A stretch of 64,000 nt of DNA from Spisula solida (lineage: Eukaryota > Mollusca > Bivalvia > Venerida > Mactridae), in the NCBI GenBank assembly GCA_947247005.1, contig OX365947.1, positions 32,568,760 through 32,632,759 on the forward strand, in the 5' to 3' direction. Of the stretch, positions 24,770 to 36,720 are shown piece after piece (the first letter of the stretch is position 1; each line of letters begins with the position of its first letter). A program made the position numbers and the translations under genes. The notes beneath the pieces were generated by a model. It made no database searches and was not told the origin of the DNA. It saw nothing but the letters and a program-made list of their open reading frames with translations.

Positions 24770-24961
24770 TGAGACGACAGGAGTAGTCCTGGATTTAGTC
24801 ATGAGACGACAGGAATAGTCCTGGATTTAGTCATGAGACGACAGGAATAGTCCTGGATTTAGTCATGAGACGACAGGAATAGTCCTGGATTTAGTCATGA
24901 GATGACAGGAATAGTCCTGGATTTAGTCATGAGATGACAGGAATAGTCCTGGATTTAGTCA
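24770..24961 (+). repeat. 32-bp minisatellite, 6 copies
   Basis: The unit TGAGACGACAGGAATAGTCC plus TGGATTTAGTCA repeats exactly every 32 bp at 24770, 24802, 24834, 24866, 24898 and 24930. The last two units have GATGACAG for GACGACAG and the first has GAGTAG. It lies about 150 bp beyond the stop codon of the neighbouring minus-strand gene, so it may fall in its 3' UTR. Confidence 0.95.
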
Positions 24962-25109
24962 TGAACTGTATTAAACTTGCTGCTCTTCAACACACAAAGA
25001 AAAATACTAGCACGTGACCACAACCAATGTAACAAAAGAACATGTACTATAGGACTAGCCGAGTCTAGCTTTTAGAATATTATACAGTACTACAGGGTTT
25101 TACTGGAAC

Positions 25110-28100
25110 TTAAATGAGTTGATACACACACAGAGTGTCTCTCCCTGTCTGTACATACAGTCTATCACTTGCCTTGTTGCATACAATGCTTCCAACTGTT
25201 TCATTTTCTTTGGTCCTATCCAACACGACACCCTTTACCTTGCCTTTCTTAGAAATTTGATAAACTTTGCTGTTGGCAGAAACATATATATTGTGACATG
25301 TATCACCGTCGGCAGTTAGATATGTAGGTTCATTGCCAGCTCCTAGTGAAGTCTCGTGTTGAACATCACGAGATGTAACATCTACAGTTATCACACAAAA
25401 GTTTTTCGAATCCGAGATGGAAATACGTTTACCACCGTTGGACGTCGTCACGTGACAAAGTTGACTAGAGGCTATTTCACATGTGAGAGGATTAAATATT
25501 TCTAGCTTACTCTTTTGGTTTCCACGATAATCCATTAAACGAAGTTCCCAAGTGATATTGGACTTTTTCGATATAATGGCAAGACCATATTTCCAGTATG
25601 TCAGACCTTCAATTCGTTTAATTTCGACTTTCATCTTACGACGCAGGTTGAGTCCATCTTCATTTGATATTTCATATATGTGTTTTGGTGTGGCTGCATA
25701 CAGGTCGGTGGGACATATATTTGACGTACACAGATCCACGAGCCTGTTATGAAACTGTAACGCAGCTTTGCAGTTAAATAATTTGTTGTAGATTTTAATA
25801 TTATTATTGTTTTTATCAATCACTGCCAGATTACCATTTAACAAAATGGTCATTCCTATGATTTCTGTTGAGTGCTCACCAGTTTCGACCGGTAAGCTCA
25901 GATGGTGGGTTGCTATGAAGTCACATATTCTAGGTCCATGTGTTGCTTTCGACTCTTCATTGATTTGTCTAACAGATCTGTGCCTGTCTATGTCTGGTAA
26001 GCTGATACTTTCGTTTGCATATCCTGTCTTGCTGATAAATTGTGATCGATCTTTCCTTGAATATAATTTCTCATACTCGGGTCTCAAATTGTACCTTGAC
26101 TGCAGAGCTTTCAATCTTGTAGACATGTATGATATTTCCTTTTTACGACTGTGAAACCCTACATGTTTGGGATAATAAAACCTTTCCTTGATAAATTTCG
26201 GTTGTACAAGGTACGGCAAAGCTGGTAAACTGGAGTGTGGCCACTTTGGTTGTTTCGTGTACGACGTTGTCTGCTTCTTTTTGGAGCCTGGATAAATCGA
26301 TTCTGGTACATAACCGAATCTGTAACGGTGTGGGTTCGTGTCCTTCACATCTGCTAGCATCTTTCTGCGCTTCCTTTCCGTGCCATCCAGTGACGACGAG
26401 GACTCACTCATATCGCCATTTAGCTTACCTTGAAGTTCATCCAAGAAATTGTCGGTATACTGGTGTTTCTGGCTTGGTTTTGAGACAAACGAACTTTGTA
26501 TTACTCGGTGCCGACGGTTTGCTCGAAGTTGTGTATGTTGAACTGTACACTTCATGCACAGAAATGTATTACAATCGCTGCAGTAACCTGTGGCCGGTAC
26601 ATATTTATTGTGTTTTAGTTCGTTTTTACAATAAGATGGTGATATCTCGTGAGTTTGAGTATCAATGTCCATCATATGTACATCTATACATGTACTACAT
26701 AAGTACGTTTGGCAGACGGTACAAAAACCAGATTTATGAATGTTTCTGTCAACTTTAAGACATCTAGAACAAATTAAAGACGTCATAGTTTCATCATTAT
26801 CATTGATATGGTCATGTGGCTCCAGAGCATTATTTCTTTCTGCAAACGCCCTTGTCTTTTTGCTGACTGGTTTAATTCCTCCAACTAAAGATAAATTTGC
26901 AATTTCTGAGTACGTCGTGTCATGGTCATTAGCATCCGCCTCTTCGGTTGTTTCTCCTCTTGCCATTTTTGCGGATGCTATAATGGCTTTTAGGTCACTT
27001 TCTGACGTTGAACGTGGTGTACACGGATGTGAATGCTCCGAGCGATTGTTGTTAGTATCAAGCTTAATATCATTTTCTAATGTCGCTGTGTGATTTTCTT
27101 TTGTTGTGTTATTTTTGTGCATTTCGTTCACAGTGTTTGGGTATACTGGTAGCGTTTTATTTTGAGAAGAGTTGAGAAGATCTGTTGGTTTATTTGTTGC
27201 CGCACCATTGTCTTGATGATCGTCAGTTGTCTGGTCGCGATGCTCCAAGTTTTTTAATCTTGATTCATGCACATATAAAGATATATTTTGCATGTGGGCA
27301 AGGTTGTCAAATTTTGAAGTCTGATCATCAGCGTTATTTGCATGCATTATTTTACTTGTGTAAACATTTATATCGTCAACTGTCATAGATGCAGTCGTTG
27401 ATCCATTTTCTTTCGCTACCTCTTCTATTTCATCAATTACTTCCGTTTTGGCAGTACGAGTGGAAGTTGCACTTTTAGCTTTCTTCAGCATGGTCCGTGG
27501 GGTCAATTGGTTTCCTCTAGAATATCTCCCACGTGGTTCTATCGGTTCATTTATCTTATTGAGCAGTTCTTTGACTTTCTTACTGGCTGTTGGAACTCTC
27601 TGATCTTCTTGTTTGTCTTCGTATGCTTTATCGGTTGGATTTCGATCGTCATTGGGGTCTTCAAGATCGCCTTCGGCACTGGACTCAGCGTCAACCTCAT
27701 TTATTGGTGTCGACATTGATTTCTCATTCATAGTTATTAAAGTTGGAAGTCGTCCGGTGAAATATAAATTGCCGTCATTTGAACTTTCATGCTTTTCCTC
27801 TGAACTTTCGACATCTGTCTGCTTACTTTGTGTTTCTAGTGCAGTATCTTTGCCATGTTGAACCATTGTCCCATGATCATGAGTTTCTGCAGGTGATGCA
27901 CTGTTTCTACGTTCCTTTATTTCCCCTGTTGTTTTCTTTACGACATCTACACTTTGTTCATTGTTTTCATTATTTTTTTCTTCAACATTTTCCAACTCTT
28001 CATTATCCTTATCTGTGTCTTTGTTACCCTTCGAGTCACTGTTATCTTTATCAGTTGGTGAACGATTTTCAATTCGGTCGGGTTTTTCCCTTTCAACATC

Positions 28101-29650
28101 AGAATCCCGAGCTGTTGAAACACCCTTGATAAAATCAGTTTCGTTTGCTTCAAACGTTGGCATTTGTTCTTCGTCGGATTCAGCCTTTTCATGGTTATTA
28201 TATTGGTCGTATTGAGAAATAACTGTAGATTCACCATTGTTTTCCTCACGGTTAGGTGATATTGGCGCACTGTCTTGAGTAATACCTTGGTCGACTGTCT
28301 CACTATCGTTCGGGGTTTCTCGGTTTGATCTGTGATTTGTTTCCATTCTATCATTACGAGCTGCTGTTATACCTGCAACAATTAGAGATCATTAACATGT
28401 TCTACTATGGAATCTTTTATTTTACTTAAATTTCATTTATAACTAAATATTAACCAGCTGTCCTGACAAGTTAGTTTGTAACTGCATCAAGTTTTCAATC
28501 TGAAATACAGTATAACCTCTACGGAGCGGTCCTGTCTAGAGCAACAACCTGTCTATAACAACACATTCAAAATTTCTCTAAGTCTATATTTACTATAAAT
28601 TTAACCTCTGTATAGCAACAACCTCTAAACAACTGCCACTATTTGCAGCGCCCAAAAGGTGTTCCTCTACGGAGGTTGCACTGTACATTGAATGTGTTCC
28701 CTTAATATTTACTTATACATGTATCGCTCAGGACTCGACAGTTGGTAGCATATTTTAATCGTATTTCTGTTTAATTTATTATAAAGACGACGTATGGTGC
28801 GTTACATAATTATGTTCAAATCATTTATCATTTACAAATATGGAAACAAGCAGCCGGATGTTCATTGGTTGTTTCGGTATGTGTGTTTGAATAAGATGTT
28901 CTAGTTTTAGTTTTTTATCAAAAGCTTACCTTTGTTTCTAGAATTGACCACTGTTTCGGTAACTGTTTCCGCATAAGGTTTATGTTCCACTGCATCCGAG
29001 TTAACTTGATCTAAAGAGTGTTCTTTAGAGATTTCATTACCTACGGCATGTTCCTGCGTCTTATCTATACCGTTCGTTTCATGCGATACTGTTTCAGTCT
29101 CGGTATCGGTTCCCAGCGCGTGTTCCTCTTGCTGTTTAGTTTCGTTTGTTGATGAATGATCTATTATCTGAGGTGAGTGTACAGGTGGTTTTCTGTCAGA
29201 TTTTGTAGCCGATTCATTACTGTCTAGTAGGTTTTCATTATCTCCACGCTCTGTGTTCAGTTCAGTTCCTAGAATATCCGCATCGTCACGGTTTCCAGTA
29301 TGAGTATTCTTCTCGCCATTGTCAGGAACCGGCGTCACTGGCTGTTCTTTTGGATGGTTAAATGCAGTACCTTGTTCACTATGTCCATTTTCCAATTTAG
29401 GCGAGTATTTAATGGTACCACTATATGTGTCCTTGTCAGTCTCTTCAGCTTTAACAACTGGAGAGTGTGACCTGTCAACATCTGCACTGTGTCCACCATC
29501 GTTCTCTATTTTAATAGCCTTATGTTGATCAATTACATCGTTAGGTTCCTTAGCGTTGTTAACCACACCGTCTATAGAGGTTTGTGTCTTGAAGAACGAA
29601 CTATAACTACTTAAATCTTTAGATAAACGTAATTCGTTACTTTCATCCAT
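25110..29650 (-). CDS. B-box zinc finger / beta-propeller protein with giant disordered N-terminus (1327 aa, TRIM-like without RING)
   Basis: Two exons, 28930-29650 and 25110-28372, join in frame (AAAG/GTAAGC donor, GTTGCAG acceptor). The ATG has A at -3 and G at +4. Residues 1 to about 770 are rich in D, E, N, K, S and T, without predicted fold. Two B-box-type zinc fingers follow at about 774-870 (CSRC..CTVC..CSTC..H, then C..CSDC..CMKC..H). A basic/aromatic linker leads to an NHL-like beta-propeller at about 1052-1327 (LAVIDKNNNNIKIYNK, RIEGLTYWKYGLAI, ISISDSKN). No RING is seen, so direct E3 ligase activity is not supported. From TRIM family knowledge, a protein- or RNA-binding scaffold is the likely role. 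It is a paralogue of the 517-aa gene just upstream on the same strand. Confidence 0.85.
28373..28929 (-). other. Intron of the 1327-aa B-box gene
   Basis: 557 bp bounded by GTAAGC and TTGCAG on the minus strand. It contains a pogo/Tigger-like MITE (28508-28683). Confidence 0.85.
28508..28683. mobile_element. Pogo/Tigger-like MITE in intron
   Basis: Ends CAGTATAACCTCTACGGAG and, reversed, CAGTGCAACCTCCGTAGAG, flanked by TA at 28506-28507 and 28684-28685. CAGTG-AACCTC termini are characteristic of Tigger-type elements. It is 176 bp and non-coding. Confidence 0.8.
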
Positions 29651-31444
29651 AGTAGGAACTTGAGAGTATTTTTCTAATGAATAATCATGTCGCTACCCAC
29701 CACGGAGTGTTAATGGATACAGCATTGAGTCAGGATACAAAACCTAATTTAAACAACAAACACAGTAACCAGAATGTATTCTCATTTTATTTCTAAAATA
29801 TACAATATCACATTGCTATAGAAGGTTAGTCAGTCGAAAAGGTTAGAACAAAAGAATAACTTTTAAAGTAAGATATTATTTTACACCATACATAACAAAA
29901 ACATAATATCCAGTGGTATTTGAAAGTCACAACTGAATGAACATATTCTTACTATTTCTATTTAAATGTATTAGCCTTAATATTAACTTTAACTATTACG
30001 TTCGTCGAGTTTTCCTGTTACTTACTGACATTAAAACTCCAGAACCAAAGTCTGAAAATAAATTAAAAATCACAAATGGAATTGGTTCCATGTAAAAAGT
30101 AAAAAGCGACTCGAAGACGAATTACTGAAGCATTTGAAAATAACTTTCTTTCTTTTTAAAAATGTCACATTTATTGAAAGGCTGTGTGCTAGTAGACATA
30201 CATGTAACAGGTCTGGTATAACTGCATTTAACTGTAAAACTATCAAATAAGATCGAATGGCACCACTGATTATTGTGTATACTGTACTGGTTGTCCCATT
30301 ATATGTGTTACCCTTACAACCAAATGTCACGTGGAAATGCTTGATCTGATATAACATTGATATATCTCAATGGAAAGCGAATATGTCGAAGTTGTATTCA
30401 ATGTATAACATGACTATGTTACTATCACTGCAACACGGGGATTTTCGAAAATGTTATTTTTAGATTACTGTCAAAATGACGTCCGTATTGAATTTGTTTT
30501 CCAAATTTAATATACAAATGTAGCTAATAAAGTATTGCGTGATAAAACCAGTTTAATGGTGTTCAAAAACAAATAGTATATTGATTTAAAAGTTTAACCT
30601 ATATGCAACTATCTGAAAACCTACATGGGTAAAATTTGATTTGGTTACGAGTTGCTATGCCACGGAAGAACCAAACACAAAAATGCATTCTTGCTTATAA
30701 CTTAGTAAGCAGCTTTGTTTTTATCATTCGTTTGAACTGATTATTTTAAATTCATCCATTGCTTTTGAAGGTGAATGTGTACTGTAAGATATACTTCATA
30801 TTGGCCGGTAAAAAGGTCTAGATGACATAACATTTGGGAGAGAAGCGGTCGTTTATTACGGGACTTATTTTTTAAAAGAATGAAATTTGCTTTGCAAATA
30901 TCTACTCAAACCAGGATAACACATGCTTCGTCGCAGGGCAGACATATCATCCCATTGAAACAAAATATCATGTATTTGTTGCTTACTTAATCTATCTTGA
31001 TGGGGTGCTTTTATTCATTATTCAATCACAATTATCAGAGGAATGTTTTGATAATGTAGCTTTATAATGTAGCTTTATTATGCCATTGCTTGCCCGACGT
31101 TAATGAACGTCATTTTGACAATGACTATTTTTTCAATGATCTTGTAATGATAGTAATATGGTCATGTTAAATTGAATAAAACTCTGGATGTTTGATTTCT
31201 GTTAATAAATAAAATGGCATAAGAGTGAAGCATTTTCTAATGGCATTCGTTTGTGATGGCAATACTGTGACATATAATAGGACACATTCAGACCATTAGT
31301 CACACTATGGCCAGTTGAGAAAGAATAATACGAAATGATCGGTTCAATTTCGTATTCTGTCCAAGTATCATACATTAGACATGCGCAACAGGAAGACGGT
31401 GGTTTGTTAAAAGCAAAAAATCATTATCCTAACATTCTGTTTAA
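29651..31444. other. Spacer between the two B-box genes
   Basis: About 1.8 kb, AT-rich. It should hold the promoter of the 1327-aa gene (near 29650) and the 3' UTR of the 517-aa gene. Minus-strand AATAAA signals occur at about 31072-31077 and 31010-31015. No coding region is seen. Confidence 0.5.
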
Positions 31445-33464
31445 TCATACACGGAGTTGGTATATTCGAAATCGATTTGGTTTCATCCTCGTCCAGGATG
31501 GTATTGCAACATGTTTAGTGTGTTCATTGTAGGTTATTGTCGCACGCTCAGCTATGTTGGTCACATAAACTCCCAAATCTCGTCCAAGTGGCGAGATTTT
31601 ACGAACTTCGCCATACCACGTGACTAAAATATTTCCGTCTTGGTCTATAGATAGGCTTTTTGGTGTCCCACCGCTTGTTCGTCCTCGTAAAACGTACACA
31701 ACGTGCCAGTTTGTTGTATCAATACAAACAATACGGTTATTGTGTGTGTCAGACAGTAACATATACCGATCATCTTTTGTCATAGCAATATACCAGACTG
31801 GTGTGTCAAGCTGCACTACATACTGACTACTAAGGACCACTTCGTATTGAGACTCCCCCTCATAGTTCAGTAGATGTATTTCTAAATGTCCTTTTCTGTC
31901 GTTTCTAGATTTAGTTGACTTGAATACAATCGCTACACCGGTATCCCACGTGGCAAGCCCTTCAATTCGTGGTGCACTTGTTTGTATTTCACGTAGTAAA
32001 GTTAAAACATTAATAGCACCTAGCAAATATATTCTGTTACCACTTGATGCAAACAGTTCTGATTCTCTGTTCTTTGATTTACAGAGTGCCACTGGGAACT
32101 TTTCGATTTGCATGGTAGATTGATACTGAAAATCTTTGTCATACAGTTTTATATTCTTATTACCTTGATCAGAAACTACTAACTGGTCGTTCCCAACGAA
32201 TAGAGAAGAGATAATTTTACACGGTCTCTTATCATCTGGTCCTTGTAAATTGTATTCACCTATAACTTCAGCCGGGTGCGCTCTATGGTCTTCTTCATAG
32301 TGTACTCGCCTCTCTTCCTCTAGTTGTTTTACATCAGTCCCCACGGCTTTAAGCTGACCGACACCGTTATTTGCTCTGCCAACATTGCTATATAGTAACT
32401 TTCTTGGTCTTTCAACAATGCGTTCTTCCACTCGGACTGTTCTCCTTTTAGGCTCTACTCTCTCTACTATGTTACTGTTGCTGACATACGGGGATTTACC
32501 CCCAAACTCACGCTGTGTAAATATTGACTGTCCAGATTTCCTGAAAATGACAGAACTCAAAGATATCAGCAATTAACGAAACTAGTCCTCAAACAAGGCA
32601 GGAACTATTTGTTAGAAAACTTTATTCTGACTACAGATGGATGTGGATGTGGATGTTTACCGATAAAACGTTTGTCCATCTAGGTACATTACAAACACAC
32701 TAACATACTACTTGATCTGGTGATGTAGTGCAAAATATCGGTCTGCAGCATTTCGTTCCGTCTTGCACGACCATATGTTGACCAAACTAATTTTCATGAA
32801 TTTTACAAACTTTTCTTTCCGCAAGCGACTAACATCTCTATACGGGAAAGACAAAACTAGATCAAAAGATATTTCACTGAAGAAGATGACCTGTCAATGC
32901 CCTTATACCAGACCTTCCGGCTGACGAATGAATAGTTATATACAGTCTGCACAAAGTCGTGAACAACAATTAGTCGCAACGAAATATAACTCATTTAATA
33001 ACTTACCTGCTACTACGGGATTGTAACGCCTTTCGCTTCGGAAGTAAACTATGATCATGAAACTCGTGTGTTGTTGTTGCTTTTCCTCCTAAAAACGTAT
33101 GATGCCTGTATTCTCGAAACCCACCATGGTTCAACTTACATTTCTGACAAAGATAATATCCACAATCCAAACAAAACGAATTTGCTCTAACTAGTCGATT
33201 TACTTTCAGCGTTTGTGCACAGTAGAAGAAAGCGATTTTGTGGAACATGAATTGTTCAACTGATCTATGTTGGTGCACACACTGACTACACAAATAGTAC
33301 TTGCACTCCTTGCAGATTGCCACGGCTCCATTGTCATCACCTTTCTGGAAACATGGTGCACATATTAGATCATTCGTTCCATTTATTTCTATTGGAGGCT
33401 TGTCAACTTTCACTGTATCATCGATGTCTTTAATCGGCTCATCATCTGACACTTCCGTCGCCAT
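31445..33464 (-). CDS. B-box zinc finger / NHL-like beta-propeller protein (517 aa, TRIM-like without RING)
   Basis: Two exons, 33007-33464 and 31445-32540, join in frame: GTAGCAG/GTAAGT donor, TCATTTTCAG acceptor, split Arg codon. The ATG context AAAATGG is strong. Two B-box-type zinc fingers occupy about residues 35-122: C35, C38, C51, C54, C59, C62, H66 and H75, then C82, C98, C101, C106, C109, H113 and H121/H122. A basic linker with RVEPKRRTVRVEERIVERPR follows. The beta-propeller covers about residues 250-517, with NHL-like turns such as LVVSDQGNKNIKLYD and LLSDTHNNRIVCID, and ends YQLRV. Layout and the RIEGLATWDTGVAI motif match its downstream paralogue. It lacks that gene's long disordered N-terminus and any RING or clear coiled coil. 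Confidence 0.88.
32541..33006 (-). other. Intron of the 517-aa B-box gene
   Basis: 466 bp bounded by GTAAGT and TTTTCAG on the minus strand. It separates the zinc-finger exon from the linker/propeller exon; no element is recognised inside. Confidence 0.85.
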
Positions 33465-34000
33465 TTTGAATTATAATAACCTTTTTTAAGTCTATGACAG
33501 GCGCTCGGTCGGACAGGATACGTTGCTATGCTCTTATCATAGTAATTGTAACGTTAACTTGAAACAATGTGCACATTTCGACATTTTGTTTTCGAAACAA
33601 TGTTTAAATATGTTAATATAGATCAAGTTTGGGTCACCAAGTTCTTTTTTAAAAGACAGGACGTGTAACTAATTATCAGATAATACAAAGGTGTACACTT
33701 TATATTGAAACTAAAACTATTTTTCTTTTCGTACATTCAATGTCAGTCATGCATACCAGTCGACAACAATAGACAATAGAATATTCCCATGCCAGTTCGT
33801 TATACTTTTTAAATCGTTACACCCATTTAAAGTTAAAACAATTCAAATGGCGTTCTTTTAATCAATAATTATTCTTTTAAAATTTCTTCAAGTAAGAACT
33901 TTAAGGTTTATATTCAGTCCGACCTGTCAACACTAGTTTATTCATATGTAGACTAATAAGTTACATTATCCTGACTGCGGGCAAACATGCAGTTACCTAG
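33465..34000. other. Upstream region of the 517-aa B-box gene
   Basis: It should include the promoter and 5' UTR. No clear TATA box or conserved operator was identified. Confidence 0.4.
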
Positions 34001-34939
34001 GTACTGTTTTATAAAATCTTACGCTCAAAATAAAGCTAGATTTACACTATGAGCGTTTGTCAGCGTTTGTCAGCGTTTCAAAAGTCGAAAAAATGAGCCC
34101 AAATGTCGGTGAAATTAACAACGTTTGTCTGCGTTGTAGCTATTTTTATCGGCGTATGTGAACTTTTGCCAACGAAGGTTAGCGTATGTGTAGCGGTCCT
34201 TAGCGTAGCCCAACTTAGACGAACGATATACCAAACGCCTGGATCCGTTGAACAAAGTTTACTTACGTTACTGATCGCTAGGGAAAGCTCGTCTGCGCTA
34301 ACCACTTGCGTTGCTATCGCGTTCATTGCGTCTGATATTCGTAGTCTACGTTGGACAAACGTTCATTTGCGCTGGGGAAAGTTGGCTTACGCCAGCCCTT
34401 GCGCTACTCCCGCGTTCATTGCGCTGGATATCCGTTGGCCTCCGCTAGATAAACGTTCGAATCAATTCATTATCACCACCAGCGTTTCAGCAAACGTTTG
34501 CCAACGGAGTTGAACTTAAATAAACTGTAATCAACTTAATTCAGCGTTCAGGAACGTTTATAAACGGAGCACAACTTATAACAGCGTTTATTTCCAAACG
34601 TCGGCAAAATTTTTGCATGTTAAAATTTTTCAACGAATACAATGTTCTTCAGCGTTTACCAGCGATAGTCAACTTTTCAAAACGTTTAGTAACTTTTATT
34701 AGCGGAGCTGAACGTTTGCTCAAACGTCGGTAAACGTCGGTCCAAACGCTAGAGTGTGAACCTAGCTTAAATTCTTTATAATTCTTTAACTACTGCAAAT
34801 TGGTGACATATATGGTTTGTTGGGGCTCAGTAACTGAATCATTATGAGTATTGCAGCTTCAGAGCTGTAAACAAATAATAAATAACTTAAACTTAATCGT
34901 AAGTTTACGATTTCTGTAAGTGCTTTGATAAAACAATAC
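34001..34939. mobile_element. Second copy of the 7236-7617 MITE, split by a nested insertion
   Basis: The left end GTACTGTTTTAT (34001) and the right end finishing TGCTTTGATAAAACAATAC match the ends of the 7236-7617 element. ACTGCAAATTGGTGACATATA and TGAATCATTATGAGTATTGC match its interior. It has no tRNA-like segment and is interrupted by the element at 34034-34767. Confidence 0.75.
34034..34767. mobile_element. Harbinger-like MITE built of degenerate AGCGTTTG words (734 bp)
   Basis: Termini AGCTAGATTTACACTATGAG and, reversed, AGCTAGGTTCACACTCTAGC. It is flanked by TAA on both sides (34031-34033 and 34768-34770), fitting the 3-bp TWA target duplication of PIF/Harbinger elements. The interior is CpG-rich compared with its surroundings and consists of dozens of variants of AGCGTTTG, AACGTTTG and CAAACG. 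A 136-codon open frame inside (34103-34513) is a by-product of this composition. Confidence 0.8.
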
Positions 34940-36320
34940 CATGGAACTTACTATGCTGAGCGTCAAGCAAGGGAGATATACCAAAACCATTTTACCAGTA
35001 TCTTTTTCGTTAACGACTTTGATTTGTCACGGCCTGTGATCTAACCCGAGACTTCCGCACTCAAAGTGGACGTTCTAGCAAAAACATAAATTAATCGATA
35101 CTGTACAATACTCTTAAATAGCTAGTCAATTGATATTTATAAAGGACCAAATCATCTTTTTATACAGAAACGGCCAATTGGGTCTTCCTTATATCGGCTG
35201 CATAAGACCTTACATAAATACTATTTTACATTTTTAGACGCGGCCTTGATCCTGTGGTTAGTGCCCAACCGTCCATGTTCAATTCCACAACAGGCACCGA
35301 TCTCCCGAAGCATCTCAAATAGAAATCTCAACTCAAATTGAGATATTACTCAAATCAGAGTATGAATTTAAGATCAACCTGAAGTTCAAGCTCCTCTAAT
35401 TTTACTGTAATAAACTCAGAATATCGTTTTTGTTTTGTAATGCCAATTTTGAGCCCAGCTTCCCATAGAAATTATCTCGAAGATACATGACAACATTTGA
35501 GATGAGATTTAGCTCAGATTGAGATGCTTCGGGAGATTAGGGCCTGGTCATCCCTTCCATGAACAATTGACAACAATCTCACTTTTCTACCACAAGTGGC
35601 AAAGTTGATGGTTTCTAAGGATGGGTACGTTTAGTACAGTTTAGGATACAGTCCAGGAAAACAGGTTACACGCCGTATATAACTGAACAATTGCTTACAC
35701 AGACACAGATTAAACACACAGGTAACTGTATCATTTATAAAGAGTAAATAATCTTTTTTTTTTAAATCATAATATCTTAGAAAGGTTTAAAACACGGGAA
35801 ATTGACCGCACAGTCACTTAGGTGCAGTTTGCAAATTTCATGAATACTGGTGTTATTTTAAATATATTTACGTAATCAGAAACTGGTGAGCTTCATCTTT
35901 AATTTGATATCAATACATGTATTTGAAAAAATCCGTTCATGAATAAGAAGATAAACACAGAGGGCGTGAAATCACTTTCTTTTTTCTTGTGTAGAATAGC
36001 ATTGTCGTTTCTATTGAATGCACCTCAGTGACTGACTGGACACCCTGGTATACATTTCATGGTATAACTTTTAACTAGTCGATCAATTCTACATGAAGGT
36101 AGTTCTAACGATGTTGTCTATGAATGTAATTACTTTATGAAACTATTGAAAGCCAATACTTGTTTCAGTGATACCATCAAATTCTGATCACTTTAGTACA
36201 AATGCACCTTTCTAAGATAACATAAATTTTATAAAATAATTTGTTTTTACTCTTTATCAATAATACAGTTACTTGTGATTAAACCCGATAAATAAACAAA
36301 TTACATGTATTCCGTTTTCA
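34940..36320. other. Gene-free stretch with one fold-back element
   Basis: It contains the inverted-repeat element at 35300-35537. A 45-bp segment at about 35715-35760 (CAGGTAACTGTATCATT..) recurs at about 54143-54190. Otherwise nothing is recognisable. Confidence 0.5.
35300..35537. mobile_element. Fold-back element, ends ATCTCCCGAAGCATCTCAA
   Basis: A perfect 19-bp inverted repeat bounds about 240 bp, with further pairing of CAAATTGAGAT-type words inside. A diverged single end is at 3806-3829, so the family is dispersed. Confidence 0.8.
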
Positions 36321-36321
36321 G

Positions 36322-36715
36322 AGCAAGGGAAGAAACCAGTAAGCGAACATTTTCTGAACTTTCAGGACAGCAGACTCGCCAGAGTTATCTTTATCGCCCC
36401 GAGTACCGTAGTAGTAACAACCAACAAAATGGCATTTGGTACGCATTTCTGGTATATTCAACGGTTACATATTTCAGTTGAATATTTCGTTTAAATCAAA
36501 ACCAGTTGAACAAACTTAAAAGAGGACAACCCTATGGTCTTTCCTGAAGTGTTTTGATTATTGGTAAAGAGAAGGAAGTTATTTAAAGACGGACAAAGAC
36601 GATGAAGACGCCATTGAGGACAGTGATCTGACGAGCTACAATGTACTAGCATTAGGTGGTAATAAAGACCCGAGGAGTAAACAACAAACTATGACATTAT
36701 ATACTTGTATGTGCA
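36322..36715 (+). CDS. Possible exon pair of an unidentified plus-strand gene
   Basis: After TTCCGTTTTCAG at 36321, one frame reads about 45 codons with coding-like composition (RTFSELSGQQTRQSYLYRPE). A second open block from about 36569 reads KTDKDDEDAIEDSDLTSYNV and continues to a stop near 36720. Neither has a recognised family. The donor of the first and acceptor of the second are weak, and no upstream exon was found. It may be the 3' end of a gene, a pseudogene fragment or chance. Confidence 0.25.
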
Positions 36716-36720
36716 TTTTG

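Noticed and set aside
34103..34513. 136-codon plus-strand open frame
   Set aside because: It lies wholly inside the Harbinger-like MITE and reflects its repetitive CpG-rich words.
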